Shown: positions 23,156-32,500 of the stretch, in pieces | How the letters are laid out: each line of letters begins with the position of its first letter | Position numbering within the stretch: the first letter of the stretch is position 1 | NCBI GenBank assembly: GCA_034678485.1 | Contig: JAXDBU010000043.1 | Coordinates: 25,019 to 89,018 of the forward strand | Source: PLanc-01 sp034678485 | GTDB lineage: Bacteria > Planctomycetota > Phycisphaerae > Sedimentisphaerales > Anaerobacaceae | Reading direction: 5' to 3' | Length of the DNA: 64,000 nucleotides | Program-made: the position numbers and the translations under genes | The notes under the pieces: model-generated | What the model saw: only the letters and a program-made list of their open reading frames with translations | The model's database searches: none | Told to the model about the DNA's origin: nothing

Positions 23156-25156
23156 ATGGAAACTCAGTGGCGGATCATCTCGACGGCCGAGATCGCTCGA
23201 TTATCAGAACAAGGATGCACCTGCGACGACTGGTCCCGCGTGCAGGTCGCCCAGGGGTTCCGGGCCGACCGGGTTCAGACCACGCACTTCTCCGGGGATA
23301 TCCGCCTCGGCGTCTTCGAGAAAGAAATCCCGTTCTTCGGCGGCGTCGCCAGGCCGGCCGGCATCCGACAGGCTACGATCCACAACTGCACCATCGGCGA
23401 CAACGTCTACATCTCGACGGTCCGCAATTATATCGCCAACTACGTCATCGAGGACGATGTCGTCATCGACAACATCGACCTGCTGGCGGTCGAGGGCGAG
23501 AGCTCCTTTGGAAACGGGACCCTGGTGCCTGTGGTCAACGAGGCGGGCGGCCGGGAGATCCCGATCTACGACCGCCTCAGCGCCCATACGGCCTACGTGC
23601 TGGCCTTCTATCGGCATCGGTCGAAGGTGATCGCGAAGCTCACCGCCATGATCGCAGACTACACGTCCTCGGTGCGGTCCACCATGGGACGAGTCGCCCG
23701 AGGGGCGAGGATCATGAACTCGCGCGTGCTCAAGAACGTCCGGATCGGTTCGGCGGTCGTGATCGAGGGCGCCAACCGGCTCGAGAACGGCTCGATCAAC
23801 AGTTCCATGGAAGACCCCGTCTACATCGGGCCGGGCGTCTACGCCGACGATTTTATCGTCGCCAGCGGGTCCAAGATCACCGACGGTGCGATCATCTGCC
23901 ACTGCTTCATCGGGCAGGGCTGCGTCCTGGCCAAGCAGTACTCCGCGGAGAACTCCGTCTTCTTCGCCAATTGCGGCGGCTTCCACGGCGAGGCCTGCGC
24001 CATCTTCGCCGGCCCTTATACCGTCACGCACCACAAGTCCACGCTCCTGATCGCCGGCCTGTTCTCTTTCCTCAACGCCGGCAGCGGCACCAACCAGAGC
24101 AACCACATGTACAAGCTCGGGCCCGTCCACCAGGGGGTCGTCGAGCGAGGCTCCAAGACCGGCAGCGACTCCTACATGCTCTGGCCCGCCAAGGTCGGCG
24201 CGTTCACCGTGGTCATGGGGCGCCACTACCGCAACTCGGACACCTCGGACCTGCCGTTCTCCTATCTGATCGAGCACGAAGACGAGAGCGTGCTGGCCCC
24301 CGGCGTGAACCTCCGCAGCGTCGGAACCGTCCGCGACGCCCGCAAGTGGCCGCAACGAGACCGACGCAAGGACCCGATGAAGCTGGACCACATCAACTTC
24401 AAGCTCCTGAGTCCTTATACGGTCCAGAAGATGATCAACGGACGCGACCTGCTGCACAGGCTCAAGGCAGCCGCGGGCGCGACCTCCGACTACTTCATCT
24501 ATCAAAGCGTCAAGATTCCCAAGCACGCACTGGAGCGGGGCATCGGCCTGTATGAGCTCGGAATCGACAAGTACATCGGAAACTGCCTGCTCAAGAGGCT
24601 CGAGGACAAGCGATTTGCCGGCATGGAGGAGCTCCGGGCCGCCCTGCGCCCCACCATCGGGATCGGCCTGGGCAAGTGGGTCGATCTGGCCGGTATGCTC
24701 GCGCCGGAGGAGGTCGTGCTGAAGCTGCTCGACGATGTCGAGACCGGCTCCGTCCGGTCTTTGGATGAACTGGGCGCCCGATTCGCCTCCATGCACGAGA
24801 ACTACGCGGAGTTCGAGTGGACGTGGGCGGCCAGGGTTATCGAGCGCCAGTTGGGCAAGACTATCGGGGAGATCGCGCCCGCAGACATCGTGGAACTGAC
24901 GAACCGGTGGGAGAAGGCGGTCGTGGAGCTCGACCGCCTGCTGTCCGAGGATGCGAAGAAGGAATTCTCGGCGACCGTCCAGACCGGGTTCGGCATCGAC
25001 GGCGACGACGCGGCTCGGCAGGGCGACTTCGCGACGGTGCGCGGCACGTTCGAAGCCGACGGGTTCGTCGGGGAGATTCGCAAACATATCGCGAGCAAGA
25101 CCGCCCTCGCCAAGGAGCTGTTGAGTCGAATCGAGCCCTTGCAGATCGGTGCGTGA
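23156..25156 (+). CDS. DUF4954 family protein with left-handed beta-helix repeats
   Basis: A 666-residue cytoplasmic protein of the DUF4954 family. The central part (~70-320) shows hexapeptide-type repeats of acyl/sugar-nucleotide transferases: ATIHNCTIGDNVYIST, YVIEDDVVIDNIDL, SRVLKNVRIGSAVVIEG, YIGPGVYADDFIVASGS. The C-terminal third is helical. Members occur in Bacteroidetes and planctomycetes; the function is unknown. The gene is followed by nagB after 83 nt under the same promoter, which suggests a role in amino-sugar or cell-wall precursor metabolism, perhaps as an acyl- or nucleotidyl-transferase (inference). RBS GAAAGGGAA precedes the ATG. Confidence 0.85.
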   Translation: METQWRIISTAEIARLSEQGCTCDDWSRVQVAQGFRADRVQTTHFSGDIRLGVFEKEIPFFGGVARPAGIRQATIHNCTIGDNVYISTVRNYIANYVIEDDVVIDNIDLLAVEGESSFGNGTLVPVVNEAGGREIPIYDRLSAHTAYVLAFYRHRSKVIAKLTAMIADYTSSVRSTMGRVARGARIMNSRVLKNVRIGSAVVIEGANRLENGSINSSMEDPVYIGPGVYADDFIVASGSKITDGAIICHCFIGQGCVLAKQYSAENSVFFANCGGFHGEACAIFAGPYTVTHHKSTLLIAGLFSFLNAGSGTNQSNHMYKLGPVHQGVVERGSKTGSDSYMLWPAKVGAFTVVMGRHYRNSDTSDLPFSYLIEHEDESVLAPGVNLRSVGTVRDARKWPQRDRRKDPMKLDHINFKLLSPYTVQKMINGRDLLHRLKAAAGATSDYFIYQSVKIPKHALERGIGLYELGIDKYIGNCLLKRLEDKRFAGMEELRAALRPTIGIGLGKWVDLAGMLAPEEVVLKLLDDVETGSVRSLDELGARFASMHENYAEFEWTWAARVIERQLGKTIGEIAPADIVELTNRWEKAVVELDRLLSEDAKKEFSATVQTGFGIDGDDAARQGDFATVRGTFEADGFVGEIRKHIASKTALAKELLSRIEPLQIGA

Positions 25157-25239
25157 CGAGAGCAAGAACCTTCAAATGTGGATTGCCGGATCGTGAAGCC
25201 GGCGCCGATGGAATACTTTCCGAAAAGAGAGGATCGACC

Positions 25240-26052
25240 ATGAGAGTGATCATCCAGCCGAACTATGAAAGAGCTTCCCGGTGGGCCGCCAATTACGTCG
25301 CCCGCAAGATCCTGGATTTTGCGCCGGCCTTGGACAAGCCGTTTGTTCTGGGTCTGCCGACCGGGTCGTCACCCATCGGCATGTACCGGGAACTGGCTGC
25401 GATGAACAAGGCCGGCAAACTGTCATTCGAGCACGTTATCACGTTCAACATGGATGAGTACGTGGGCCTGCCGCAGGACCATCCGGAGAGCTACCATTCG
25501 TTCATGTGGCGCAACTTCTTCGGCCACATCGACATCCCCAAGAGGAATGTGAATATCCTCGACGGGAACGCTCCGGACCTTGCCGTGGAGTGCGCGGAAT
25601 ACGAGGACCGCATCCGCCAGGTGGGCGGCATCCGCCTGTTCGTGGGCGGCATCGGGGCCGACGGGCACATCGCGTTCAACGAGCCGGGCTCGTCGCTGGC
25701 CTCCCGCACGCGCCAGGTGCGACTGACTCAGGACACGCGGATCGTCAACGGTCGCTTCTTCGACAACGATCCGAGCAAGGTCCCCGAGACGGCGTTGAGC
25801 GTCGGGGTCGGCACGGTCATGGACGCCGATGAGGTGATCATCATCGTCAGCGGCGCAAACAAAGCCCGCGCCTTGCGTCACGCCATCGAAGAAGGCGTCA
25901 ATCACATGTGGACGATCAGCGCCCTGCAGATGCACCCCAACGGCATCATCGTTTGTGACGAGGATGCAACGCTCGAGCTGCGGGTCGGTACGGTCAAGTA
26001 CTTCAAGGATGTGGAGGCTGTGACCCTGGACCCGGCCTCCCTCCTGGCCTGA
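25240..26052 (+). CDS. nagB: Glucosamine-6-phosphate deaminase
   Basis: A 270-residue cytoplasmic isomerase/deaminase converting glucosamine-6-phosphate to fructose-6-phosphate and ammonia. Signatures are LGLPTGSSPIGMYREL, the catalytic-Asp segment FNMDEYVGLPQDHPESY, and GGIGADGHIAFNEPGSSL with the active-site His. The length matches E. coli NagB (266). ATG 25240 follows AAGAGAGGA. It is the second gene of the DUF4954 unit and ends just before a bidirectional terminator. Confidence 0.96.
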   Translation: MRVIIQPNYERASRWAANYVARKILDFAPALDKPFVLGLPTGSSPIGMYRELAAMNKAGKLSFEHVITFNMDEYVGLPQDHPESYHSFMWRNFFGHIDIPKRNVNILDGNAPDLAVECAEYEDRIRQVGGIRLFVGGIGADGHIAFNEPGSSLASRTRQVRLTQDTRIVNGRFFDNDPSKVPETALSVGVGTVMDADEVIIIVSGANKARALRHAIEEGVNHMWTISALQMHPNGIIVCDEDATLELRVGTVKYFKDVEAVTLDPASLLA

Positions 26053-26093
26053 TCGAACGATAGCCGAGTTCATGTCACGGTTGCTGAACGAAG

Positions 26094-26123
26094 CAGGGGA
26101 TTTCACGGTTGTGAAATCCCCTG
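26094..26123. terminator. Bidirectional terminator between nagB and the parvulin gene
   Basis: A perfect 13-bp stem CAGGGGATTTCAC/GTGAAATCCCCTG with loop GGTT, flanked by T/A-rich tails, between convergent genes. Confidence 0.8.
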
Positions 26124-26161
26124 TTGAATACACACTCCGGCGGTCCGGACAAGCCCGTGTT

Positions 26162-27373
26162 CTACCCTTTGTTAGGGTCTGTCGTTGCCGCGACGGGCTC
26201 GGGCCGAGTCTGAACCTGATTGGCATCCGCCTGCACCGGAGCGGCGGGGGGACGCATCGGCATCATGTCGCCGGCGGCATACGCGATGGTGGCCTTCTGC
26301 CGAAGCGACTCGATGTAGTTGCCGAGCGCCTTCTGCCGCTTGGCGGCCTTGAGGTTCTCGATGATCCGATCTTTGGCCGCAGCGAACGTGATGGTGTTGG
26401 GGTCCGTGTGGCCGGTCACTTGGATGATATGGTACCCGAACTGCGTCTCGACCAGGTCGCTGATCTCGCCGACCTTCATGGCAAACGCGGCGTCCTCGAA
26501 CGGCTTGGCCCATTCGCCGCGAGGGTAGAATCCCAGGTCGCCGCCATTGGCTGCGGACGGACAAGAAGAGTTCTCCTTGGCCACCGTCGCGAAGTCGGCG
26601 CCTTCCTTCACCTGCTTGAGCAGTCTCTCCGCCTTCTCACGGGCCTGGGCCTTCACCTGGTTGGCGTCGGCACTCGCGTCCGTCGGCTCCGTCGAGATCA
26701 GGATGTGACTGGCCCGAACCTGCTCGGGGACCTTGAATTCATCGGGATTGCCCTCGTAGAACTTCCGGGCTTCCTCCTCCGTCGTCTGGATGGCGTCGCC
26801 CACCTTGGTTTCGAGGAGCTGGGAATACTTCATGTTCCGCGCCAGGAAGGCCTTCATTGTGTCGAAGGAGATGCCCTGGGCCTCGAGTCTTGTTTTGTAC
26901 TCTTCGAGCGTCACGGGTGGGTTCTCGGCGGCGAGCTGTTTGGTGATCTCCGCGATGGCCTGATCCACGGTGATGTCAATCCCCGCCCGCTTGGCCTCCT
27001 CGTCAAGGAGCTCCTCGATCACCAGCTCATTGACGGCCAGTTGCATCGCCTGCTTCTCCTGTTGGGCCGCGAGCTGAGGGGATTGGGCGGCGAGTTTCTC
27101 CAACTGGGCTCCCCACTTGTCCTGCACCCGCTGTCTGACCTGGCTTTCCATGATCGAGGTGCCATTGACGGTCGCCATGACCTTGTCCGGCTGTGGTGTT
27201 TCCACGTCCTTCGGGGCGACCGCCTGCGGTGTCTGCCCGCTGGACGGGGCGTTTGCATCAGGCGCCTCGGGTGCTTGCTTCCGACAGCCTGCCCCACAAA
27301 TCGCCAGCAGAACAACAGAGAGACCGGCGACCGTCGCAACACGACGGACCGACCCAGCAACGACTTTCTTCAT
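26162..27373 (-). CDS. Parvulin-type peptidyl-prolyl isomerase, exported (SurA/PrsA-like)
   Basis: A 403-residue exported foldase. The N-terminus MKKVVAGSVRRVATVAGLSV continues to LLAICGAGC, a signal peptide that may be lipid-modified at Cys, followed by a Pro/Ala/Gln-rich linker. Residues ~65-230 form a SurA-N-like helical chaperone region (VNGTSIMESQVRQRV ...). Residues ~235-345 are a rotamase domain: VRASHILIST, GADFATVAKENS, GGDLGFYPRGEWAKPFE and FGYHIIQV. The C-terminus is Pro/Gln-rich. It probably assists folding of exported or outer-membrane proteins. It stands alone, convergent with nagB. Confidence 0.88.
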   Translation of the reverse strand: MKKVVAGSVRRVATVAGLSVVLLAICGAGCRKQAPEAPDANAPSSGQTPQAVAPKDVETPQPDKVMATVNGTSIMESQVRQRVQDKWGAQLEKLAAQSPQLAAQQEKQAMQLAVNELVIEELLDEEAKRAGIDITVDQAIAEITKQLAAENPPVTLEEYKTRLEAQGISFDTMKAFLARNMKYSQLLETKVGDAIQTTEEEARKFYEGNPDEFKVPEQVRASHILISTEPTDASADANQVKAQAREKAERLLKQVKEGADFATVAKENSSCPSAANGGDLGFYPRGEWAKPFEDAAFAMKVGEISDLVETQFGYHIIQVTGHTDPNTITFAAAKDRIIENLKAAKRQKALGNYIESLRQKATIAYAAGDMMPMRPPAAPVQADANQVQTRPEPVAATTDPNKG

Positions 27374-27619
27374 GATGATGCTCCGATAGAAGGTTGGTCA
27401 ATTGGGCCCCCCAAGGCGATTGGCTGCTACCGGGCCCTTTCCAGGCGGAACGACAATCGGTCCCACGCCCACTGGAGGCAATAACGGCATCATTATTCCA
27501 GTCGGCACGTCCGGCGTCAACTAATTCGCCGTCGAGGTGCCCAGGCGCCTCCGACGGGGAACGCCGCACATGGCAGAGCATTCGCGCCTCAAGTCCATCG
27601 GCCCAAAGCACGATGGACT

Positions 27620-27648
27620 TGATGATGCCGCCGGGGTGGAGTATATTC
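27620..27648 (+). promoter_or_regulatory. sigma70-like promoter of tRNA-Thr
   Basis: TTGATG (27620-27625), 17-nt spacer, TATATT (27643-27648), 42 nt before the tRNA. Confidence 0.6.
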
Positions 27649-27690
27649 CGTACAGCGGGCCGCACGGGCGAATGCCGGGGCGGTCCGGAC

Positions 27691-27762
27691 GCCAACGTAG
27701 CTCAACGGTAGAGCTCTGGTTTTGTAAACCAGGGGTTGTGGGTTCGAATCCCACCGTTGGCT
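27691..27762 (+). tRNA. tRNA-Thr (TGT)
   Basis: Full cloverleaf: acceptor GCCAACG/CGTTGGC with discriminator T, anticodon stem CTGGT/ACCAG with loop TTTGTAA giving anticodon TGT (codon ACA), T-stem GTGGG/CCCAC with TTCGAAT. No encoded CCA. Its 3' 40 nt are duplicated at 40305-40344. Confidence 0.97.
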
Positions 27763-27763
27763 T
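27724..27763 (+). other. Putative attachment site, left copy (3' end of tRNA-Thr)
   Basis: These 40 nt, from the anticodon loop to the base after the discriminator, match 40305-40344 at 39 of 40 positions in the same orientation. 3' tRNA ends are the classic target of tyrosine integrases. Confidence 0.7.
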
Positions 27764-27844
27764 TCAAAACCGCGTTCTTCACAGCGCCAGTGGGGGGCAT
27801 GTGTCCACCTGAGTCCATGCCTGTCCGAGGTTTTCCGCATTCAC

Positions 27845-27866
27845 GCGCCAAGCAGGACGCCAAGTC
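27845..27866 (+). repeat. 22-nt direct repeat, left copy
   Basis: The 22-nt sequence beginning GCGCCAAGCAGG matches 40219-40240 with one difference. Each copy lies roughly 60-80 nt inside the putative attachment sites. Confidence 0.55.
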
Positions 27867-27880
27867 GCCTCCCGCCTCGG

Positions 27881-28177
27881 TTGCCTTTCCGTCCGTCCCG
27901 GCAGCCTTCTGATCTTGACTACTCGGGGCTGACAGCCCGGGAGCTTGACAACAGCCTCCGCTTCCTCGTCGAGTGGGACCTCCGCGAGTCGATGACCGAG
28001 CAAGGAGTCGAGATCGTCCTGCAGCGGACCCGCGAGCGGTTCAACCAGTCCATCAAGGTCGAGTGCATTCGCCCCGGGACCCCGCTGTCGCTGGAGGACG
28101 CCCGCCGCGAGCTTCCCTTGAAAGCAAAAGGGGAGGCTCCCGGCGGACGCCCGAACCGGACCGTCCGCCCGCGATGA
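27881..28177 (+). pseudogene. Integrase-core transposase relic (IS3/IS481-like)
   Basis: A 98-codon frame. The stretch EWDLRESMTEQGVEIVLQR resembles the region before the second catalytic Asp of integrase-core transposases, and VECIRPGTPLSLEDARR resembles their C-terminal part; the ~50 residues normally between them, with the DDE residues, are missing. Both ends are truncated too. This recognition is from memory of the family and is moderate. It lies next to the left attachment site, in an 839-nt stretch between tRNA-Thr and the sigma factor that otherwise holds no gene I can support. Confidence 0.5.
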
Positions 28178-28601
28178 AAAGCCGTCTGCAAACCGGCGAG
28201 AGCCGTCACCTCGCCCGGCTCCCGACCCAGCTCTTGACGGCGCCCGGGCGGCAGTCCATGATTCCTGCATCAGCCCAGACACCGACTCACTGGGCCGACC
28301 AGAGCAGTTGTCCAATTCCCGCTGAACCAACACGCCCTGCTGGAGTCTAACAGGGGGTAGAACAGCTTGTCGAGTGCCCGCGACCGGCTATAATCGGCAG
28401 GATGGATTGTCGGTCGCTGCGGGACAAGACCAGCGGACGGGCACGTGACTGGACTTGCCGGCAATACGGTGGGAACATACGGCTCCGGTTGTCGCGGGCT
28501 GCGGGAACGGCGCGGTACTCGTACAGTCGGGGGAGTTGCTTTCGAGGACATGCCGCGATTCTGAGGGGATTCGCGGCAAACGGAGACGGAGGGGAGCAGA
28601 T

Positions 28602-29159
28602 ATGCATCAGGTTACGCGTATTCTGAATGCCATTGAAGGGGGCGACGCTGGAGCTATCGATGCATTGCTCCCGGCGGTCTACGATGAACTCCGCCTCATG
28701 GCGGCTCAGAAACTCGCCCGCGAACGGCCTGGCAACACCCTGCAAGCGACTGCCCTGGTCCACGAGGCTTATTTGCGGCTCGTGGGCTCAGAGGGCCAGC
28801 CTTGGCAGAGTCGGACGTACTTCTTCGGGGCGGCCGCCGAGGCCATGCGTCGCATCCTGATAGACAACGCCCGGCGAAAGCACCGTCTCAAACGAGGGGG
28901 CGACCGCGTGCGGATGGAGCTTCAGGAGGACGACTTGGCCTCCGACGGGTGTTCAGACGACCTGATTGCTCTGGACGAGGCCCTTACGGAACTGGCTCAA
29001 ACGGACCCGGCTAAGGCCGAACTGGTGAAATTGCGGTATTTTGCCGGTCTGACCATAGAACAGGCTGCTGAGGTGCTCGGCATCTCCTCGGCGACAGCCA
29101 AACGCCAGTGGACCTATGCCAGGGCCTGGCTCTACGGGCGAATCCGCTCCGGTGACTGA
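28602..29159 (+). CDS. ECF-type RNA polymerase sigma factor (kinase-linked planctomycete type)
   Basis: A 185-residue sigma-70 family protein starting at ATG 28602 after GGAGGGGAG. Region 2 spans about residues 10-90 (LPAVYDELRLMAAQKLARE, LVHEAYLRLVG, FFGAAAEAMRRILIDNAR) and region 4 about 120-180 (KLRYFAGLTIEQAAEVLGIS, ATAKRQWTYARAWLY). No anti-sigma gene follows. Instead a small membrane protein and a large Ser/Thr kinase come next; sigma factors genetically linked to such kinases are known in planctomycetes, so phosphorylation may control this one (inference). It is the first gene inside the tRNA-Thr island after the transposase relic. Confidence 0.9.
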   Translation: MHQVTRILNAIEGGDAGAIDALLPAVYDELRLMAAQKLARERPGNTLQATALVHEAYLRLVGSEGQPWQSRTYFFGAAAEAMRRILIDNARRKHRLKRGGDRVRMELQEDDLASDGCSDDLIALDEALTELAQTDPAKAELVKLRYFAGLTIEQAAEVLGISSATAKRQWTYARAWLYGRIRSGD

Positions 29160-29192
29160 CCTGCCCCGTTCTTTCTCAGATTTCCCCAGAAA

Positions 29193-29235
29193 TCTTGATC
29201 CAACCGCGATCCAGGCGACGCAGGACCCTGCGAAG
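29193..29235 (+). promoter_or_regulatory. 43-nt recurrent element, copy 1
   Basis: Begins TCTTGATCCAAC and ends GACGCAGGACCCTGCGAAG. It matches 33828-33870 at 34 of 43 positions, with GACGCAGGACC identical. Both copies precede a gene start (here by 48 nt). Candidate target promoter or operator of the neighbouring sigma factor; could also be a transcribed leader. Confidence 0.5.
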
Positions 29236-29283
29236 ACAGAGGACACGAAATCAAAGGGGCCTGAAAGAGCAAGGAGATCAGTC

Positions 29284-29493
29284 ATGAACGCCTGGATCAA
29301 CACAATCACCGAGATGATCGGGATCGGACGTGGTGGGATGGATGTTTCGCTGTCGGACCTGAGCCTCCTGGTTCCGGACGCCCGCTGGCTGATGGTGGTT
29401 GGGGCCGTCGCGGCATTCTGCTTCGTGGCCGCCTGCCAGGACGCGTGGACCGACCGAGGGGAAAACAGGAAGTCGGATAGAAACCAGCAGTGA
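29284..29493 (+). CDS. Small membrane protein (69 aa), unknown function
   Basis: ATG 29284 follows AAGGAG at a proper distance. The product has an N-terminal amphipathic part (MNAWINTITEMIGIGRGG), one transmembrane helix around residues 34-55 (WLMVVGAVAAFCFVAAC) and a short charged C-terminus rich in Asp, Arg and Asn. I do not recognise a family. It lies between the ECF sigma factor and the kinase, 36 nt before the latter, and downstream of the first 43-nt element. A role as an anti-sigma-like anchor or kinase partner is conceivable but unsupported by motifs. Confidence 0.6.
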   Translation: MNAWINTITEMIGIGRGGMDVSLSDLSLLVPDARWLMVVGAVAAFCFVAACQDAWTDRGENRKSDRNQQ

Positions 29494-29529
29494 AACTGGG
29501 ACCGGTAGCCAGAAACGGGGAGAAAGCCG

Positions 29530-32500
29530 ATGGGACGCGGGAAGAATGCCGAAGGGGTTTTCAACAAGGCGGTGGACCTATCGGATGCGGCGGAGCGGGC
29601 GGCATTTCTGGACGAGGCCTGCGCCGGGGATGAAAAGCTGCGGGCCGAAGTAGACGCCCTGCTGCGATGGCATCAGGAGGCGGGCAACTTCCTGGAGGTC
29701 CCGGCGGTGGACCCGAATGTCACGTTGGAGACCTCCGCCGTGGCTGAGGGGGCGGGGACGGTCATCGGGCGGTACAAGCTCCTGGAGAAGGTGGGCGAAG
29801 GGGGCATGGCGACGGTCTACATGGCCGAGCAGGCACAGCCGATCCGTCGTCGGGTGGCGTTAAAGGTCATCAAGCTGGGGATGGACACCAAACAGGTGAT
29901 TGCCCGATTCGAAGCGGAGAGACAGGCCCTGGCGATGATGGACCACCCGAATATCGCCAAAGTCCTGGATGCAGGCACCACGGACACGGGACGGCCTTAC
30001 TTCGTCATGGAACTGGTCCGCGGCTTGCCGATCACCGAGTTCTGCGACAAGAACAACCTGACCACCAAAGAACGTCTGGAGCTGTTCACGTCGGTGTGCC
30101 AGGCGGTGCAGCATGCCCATCAGCGGGGGATCATCCACCGGGACATCAAGCCGTCGAACATCCTGGTCACACTGCACGATGGGGAGCCGGTCCCGAAGGT
30201 GATCGACTTCGGGATCGCCAAGGCGGTGAATCAACAACTGACGGAGAAGACGGTCTTCACACGTTACTCCCAGATGATCGGCACGCCGGAGTACATGAGT
30301 CCGGAACAGGCGGAAATGAGCGGCCTGGACATCGACACGCGGACGGACGTGTTCTCCCTGGGCGTGCTGCTATACGAGTTGCTTACGGGCATGACACCAT
30401 TCGACTCGGAGTATTTGCTGAGCAAGGGCTACAGCGAGATGCAGCGGATCATCCGGGAAGAGGAGCCCCTGCGTCCGTCCACCAAAGTCAGTATGCTGGG
30501 TGAGACTCTCACGGATGTGGCGAAATACCGCCGGACGAGTCCGGAGTTGCTGTGCAAACTGATTCGGACGGACCTGGACTGGATCGTGATGAAGACGCTG
30601 GAGAAGGACCGCAACCGGCGATATGAAACGGCACATGCGCTGGCAGAAGATATCCGACGACATCTGAACGATGAGCCGATATCGGCAGGTTCATTGGGTA
30701 GACTGTACCATGTGCGCAAGTTCATGCGACGGAATCGATCCCAGCTTATGGCGGGAGCGTGGATGCTCATCTTGATCATGGTGCTGACGGTCGGAGCCTT
30801 GGTCTTTCGCGTGAGGGCGGTCCGTCGCTTCAACGCCGCGTATGCAGGAGGCTTGACGCAGCGATTGCTCGACGCACAGACCACCCAAGTCCCTCGCATT
30901 ATTGAAGAGATGGCTCCCTACAAGAAGTGGACCGAGCCCCTGCTGCGTGAAGCCGAAAGACGCGCCGAGGAAGCGAACGATTCACGTCAGCGTCTGCATT
31001 GTGCGATGGCTTTGCTACCGTCCAATCCATCTCAGGGACAGTATCTATTCGGGCGGTTATTCGAGGCGGAGCCGGAGCAACTGCGAGTCCTTGCCGACAC
31101 TCTTCAAGGCCGGCCGGAAGCATCCGTGGATGAGTTGTGGCGGGTCGCTGAGGGCCAAATGGAATCCCCGGATCGGCGACTGCGTGCCGCCTGTGTTCTG
31201 GCCAGACATGATCCGCAGAACACGCGCTGGTCCAGCATTGCCCAACCCGTGGTCGAGATGCTTGTCGAGCAGAACATATTGCTCGTCAAGCAATGGAAGG
31301 ACATGCTCAGGCCGCAACATGCTCAGTTGGTTGGCCCTCTGGTCACGGTCTTCAGGGACCGTTCTGCGACACGTGAGATCCAAAGGAGCATCGCCACGGA
31401 GATTCTGGCTGACTTCGCCGCCGATCAACTCGACGTGCTCTGTTCCCTGCTCGTCGATGCTGATCCACGTCAGTTCCGAATCCTCTTTCCCCTTGTTCAA
31501 CAGGATGCCGAGAGGGCCTCGGGCTTTCTGGCCCGTGAACTGCACGGGGCTGCGGCGGTCGACTCGACTGAGGATGCACGCGAGTTACTCGCGAGCCGAC
31601 AAGCCAACGCCGCCGTGGCACTGCTGCGGCTGGGGATGCCGGAGCAGATCTGGTCACTGCTGCGATGTGCGCCGGACCCACGATTACGCACCTGCCTTAT
31701 TCACCGACTCCAGGCCTTTGAGGTAGATCCGATCACGGTTGCGCACCGATTGCCGGAGGAAGCCGATCCAGGCGTCCGCGCCGGATTGATCCTTGCTCTC
31801 AGTGAATACCCCTTTGAGGACATCGCCTCAGTGCACCGTGCTCCCCTTGTCGAGCGACTTCTGAGCGCGTACCGCGATGACGCGGAGTCCCGCATTCACA
31901 GCGCAGCGGAATACACGCTGCGAACCTGGGGGTACAGCCAGCTCCTCCGTCAGATCGACGAACTGCTCGTCAGCGAAGACATACAGCGGAATCAACGATG
32001 GTACATCAACGGGCAAGGTCAGACTCTGGCCGTCGTCGCGGGTCCCGTCGAATTCATGATGGGACCGGGACCGTCTGTTCCAGATCGAGCATCTTGGCCA
32101 AGTCCCATCGCGGTGCGGATCGACCGTAGCTTTGCTATGGCGACAAAAGAAGTCACACAGCAGCAATTCGGCCGCTTTCTGAAGGACTATCCTGAGATGC
32201 GGCTTGCGCCCACGAACGCCGCCGGCGCCGGCCCGGATGCTCCGGTCCGGTGCACTTGGTATCAAGCAGCCAGCTACTGTCGATGGCTCAGTGAGCAAGA
32301 AGGAATCCCGGAAGACCAGATGTGTTTTCCTCTCGTGCCCCAGATCGGAGAAGGGATGCAGCCTTATGCAAACTACCTTGATCGTACCGGTTATCGCCTG
32401 CCCTCGGAGGCGGAATGGGAATACGCCTGTCGCGCCGGTACGACCACGCGTTATTGCTGCGGACACAGTATAGAGACCTTGAGCCACTACGGCTGGTATC

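Noticed and set aside
23204..25165. 653-codon minus-strand frame opposite the DUF4954 gene
   Set aside because: Shadow; the plus-strand product carries clear hexapeptide repeats, a promoter and an RBS.
26072..27484. 470-codon plus-strand frame opposite the parvulin gene
   Set aside because: Shadow; the minus-strand product has a signal peptide and rotamase motifs.
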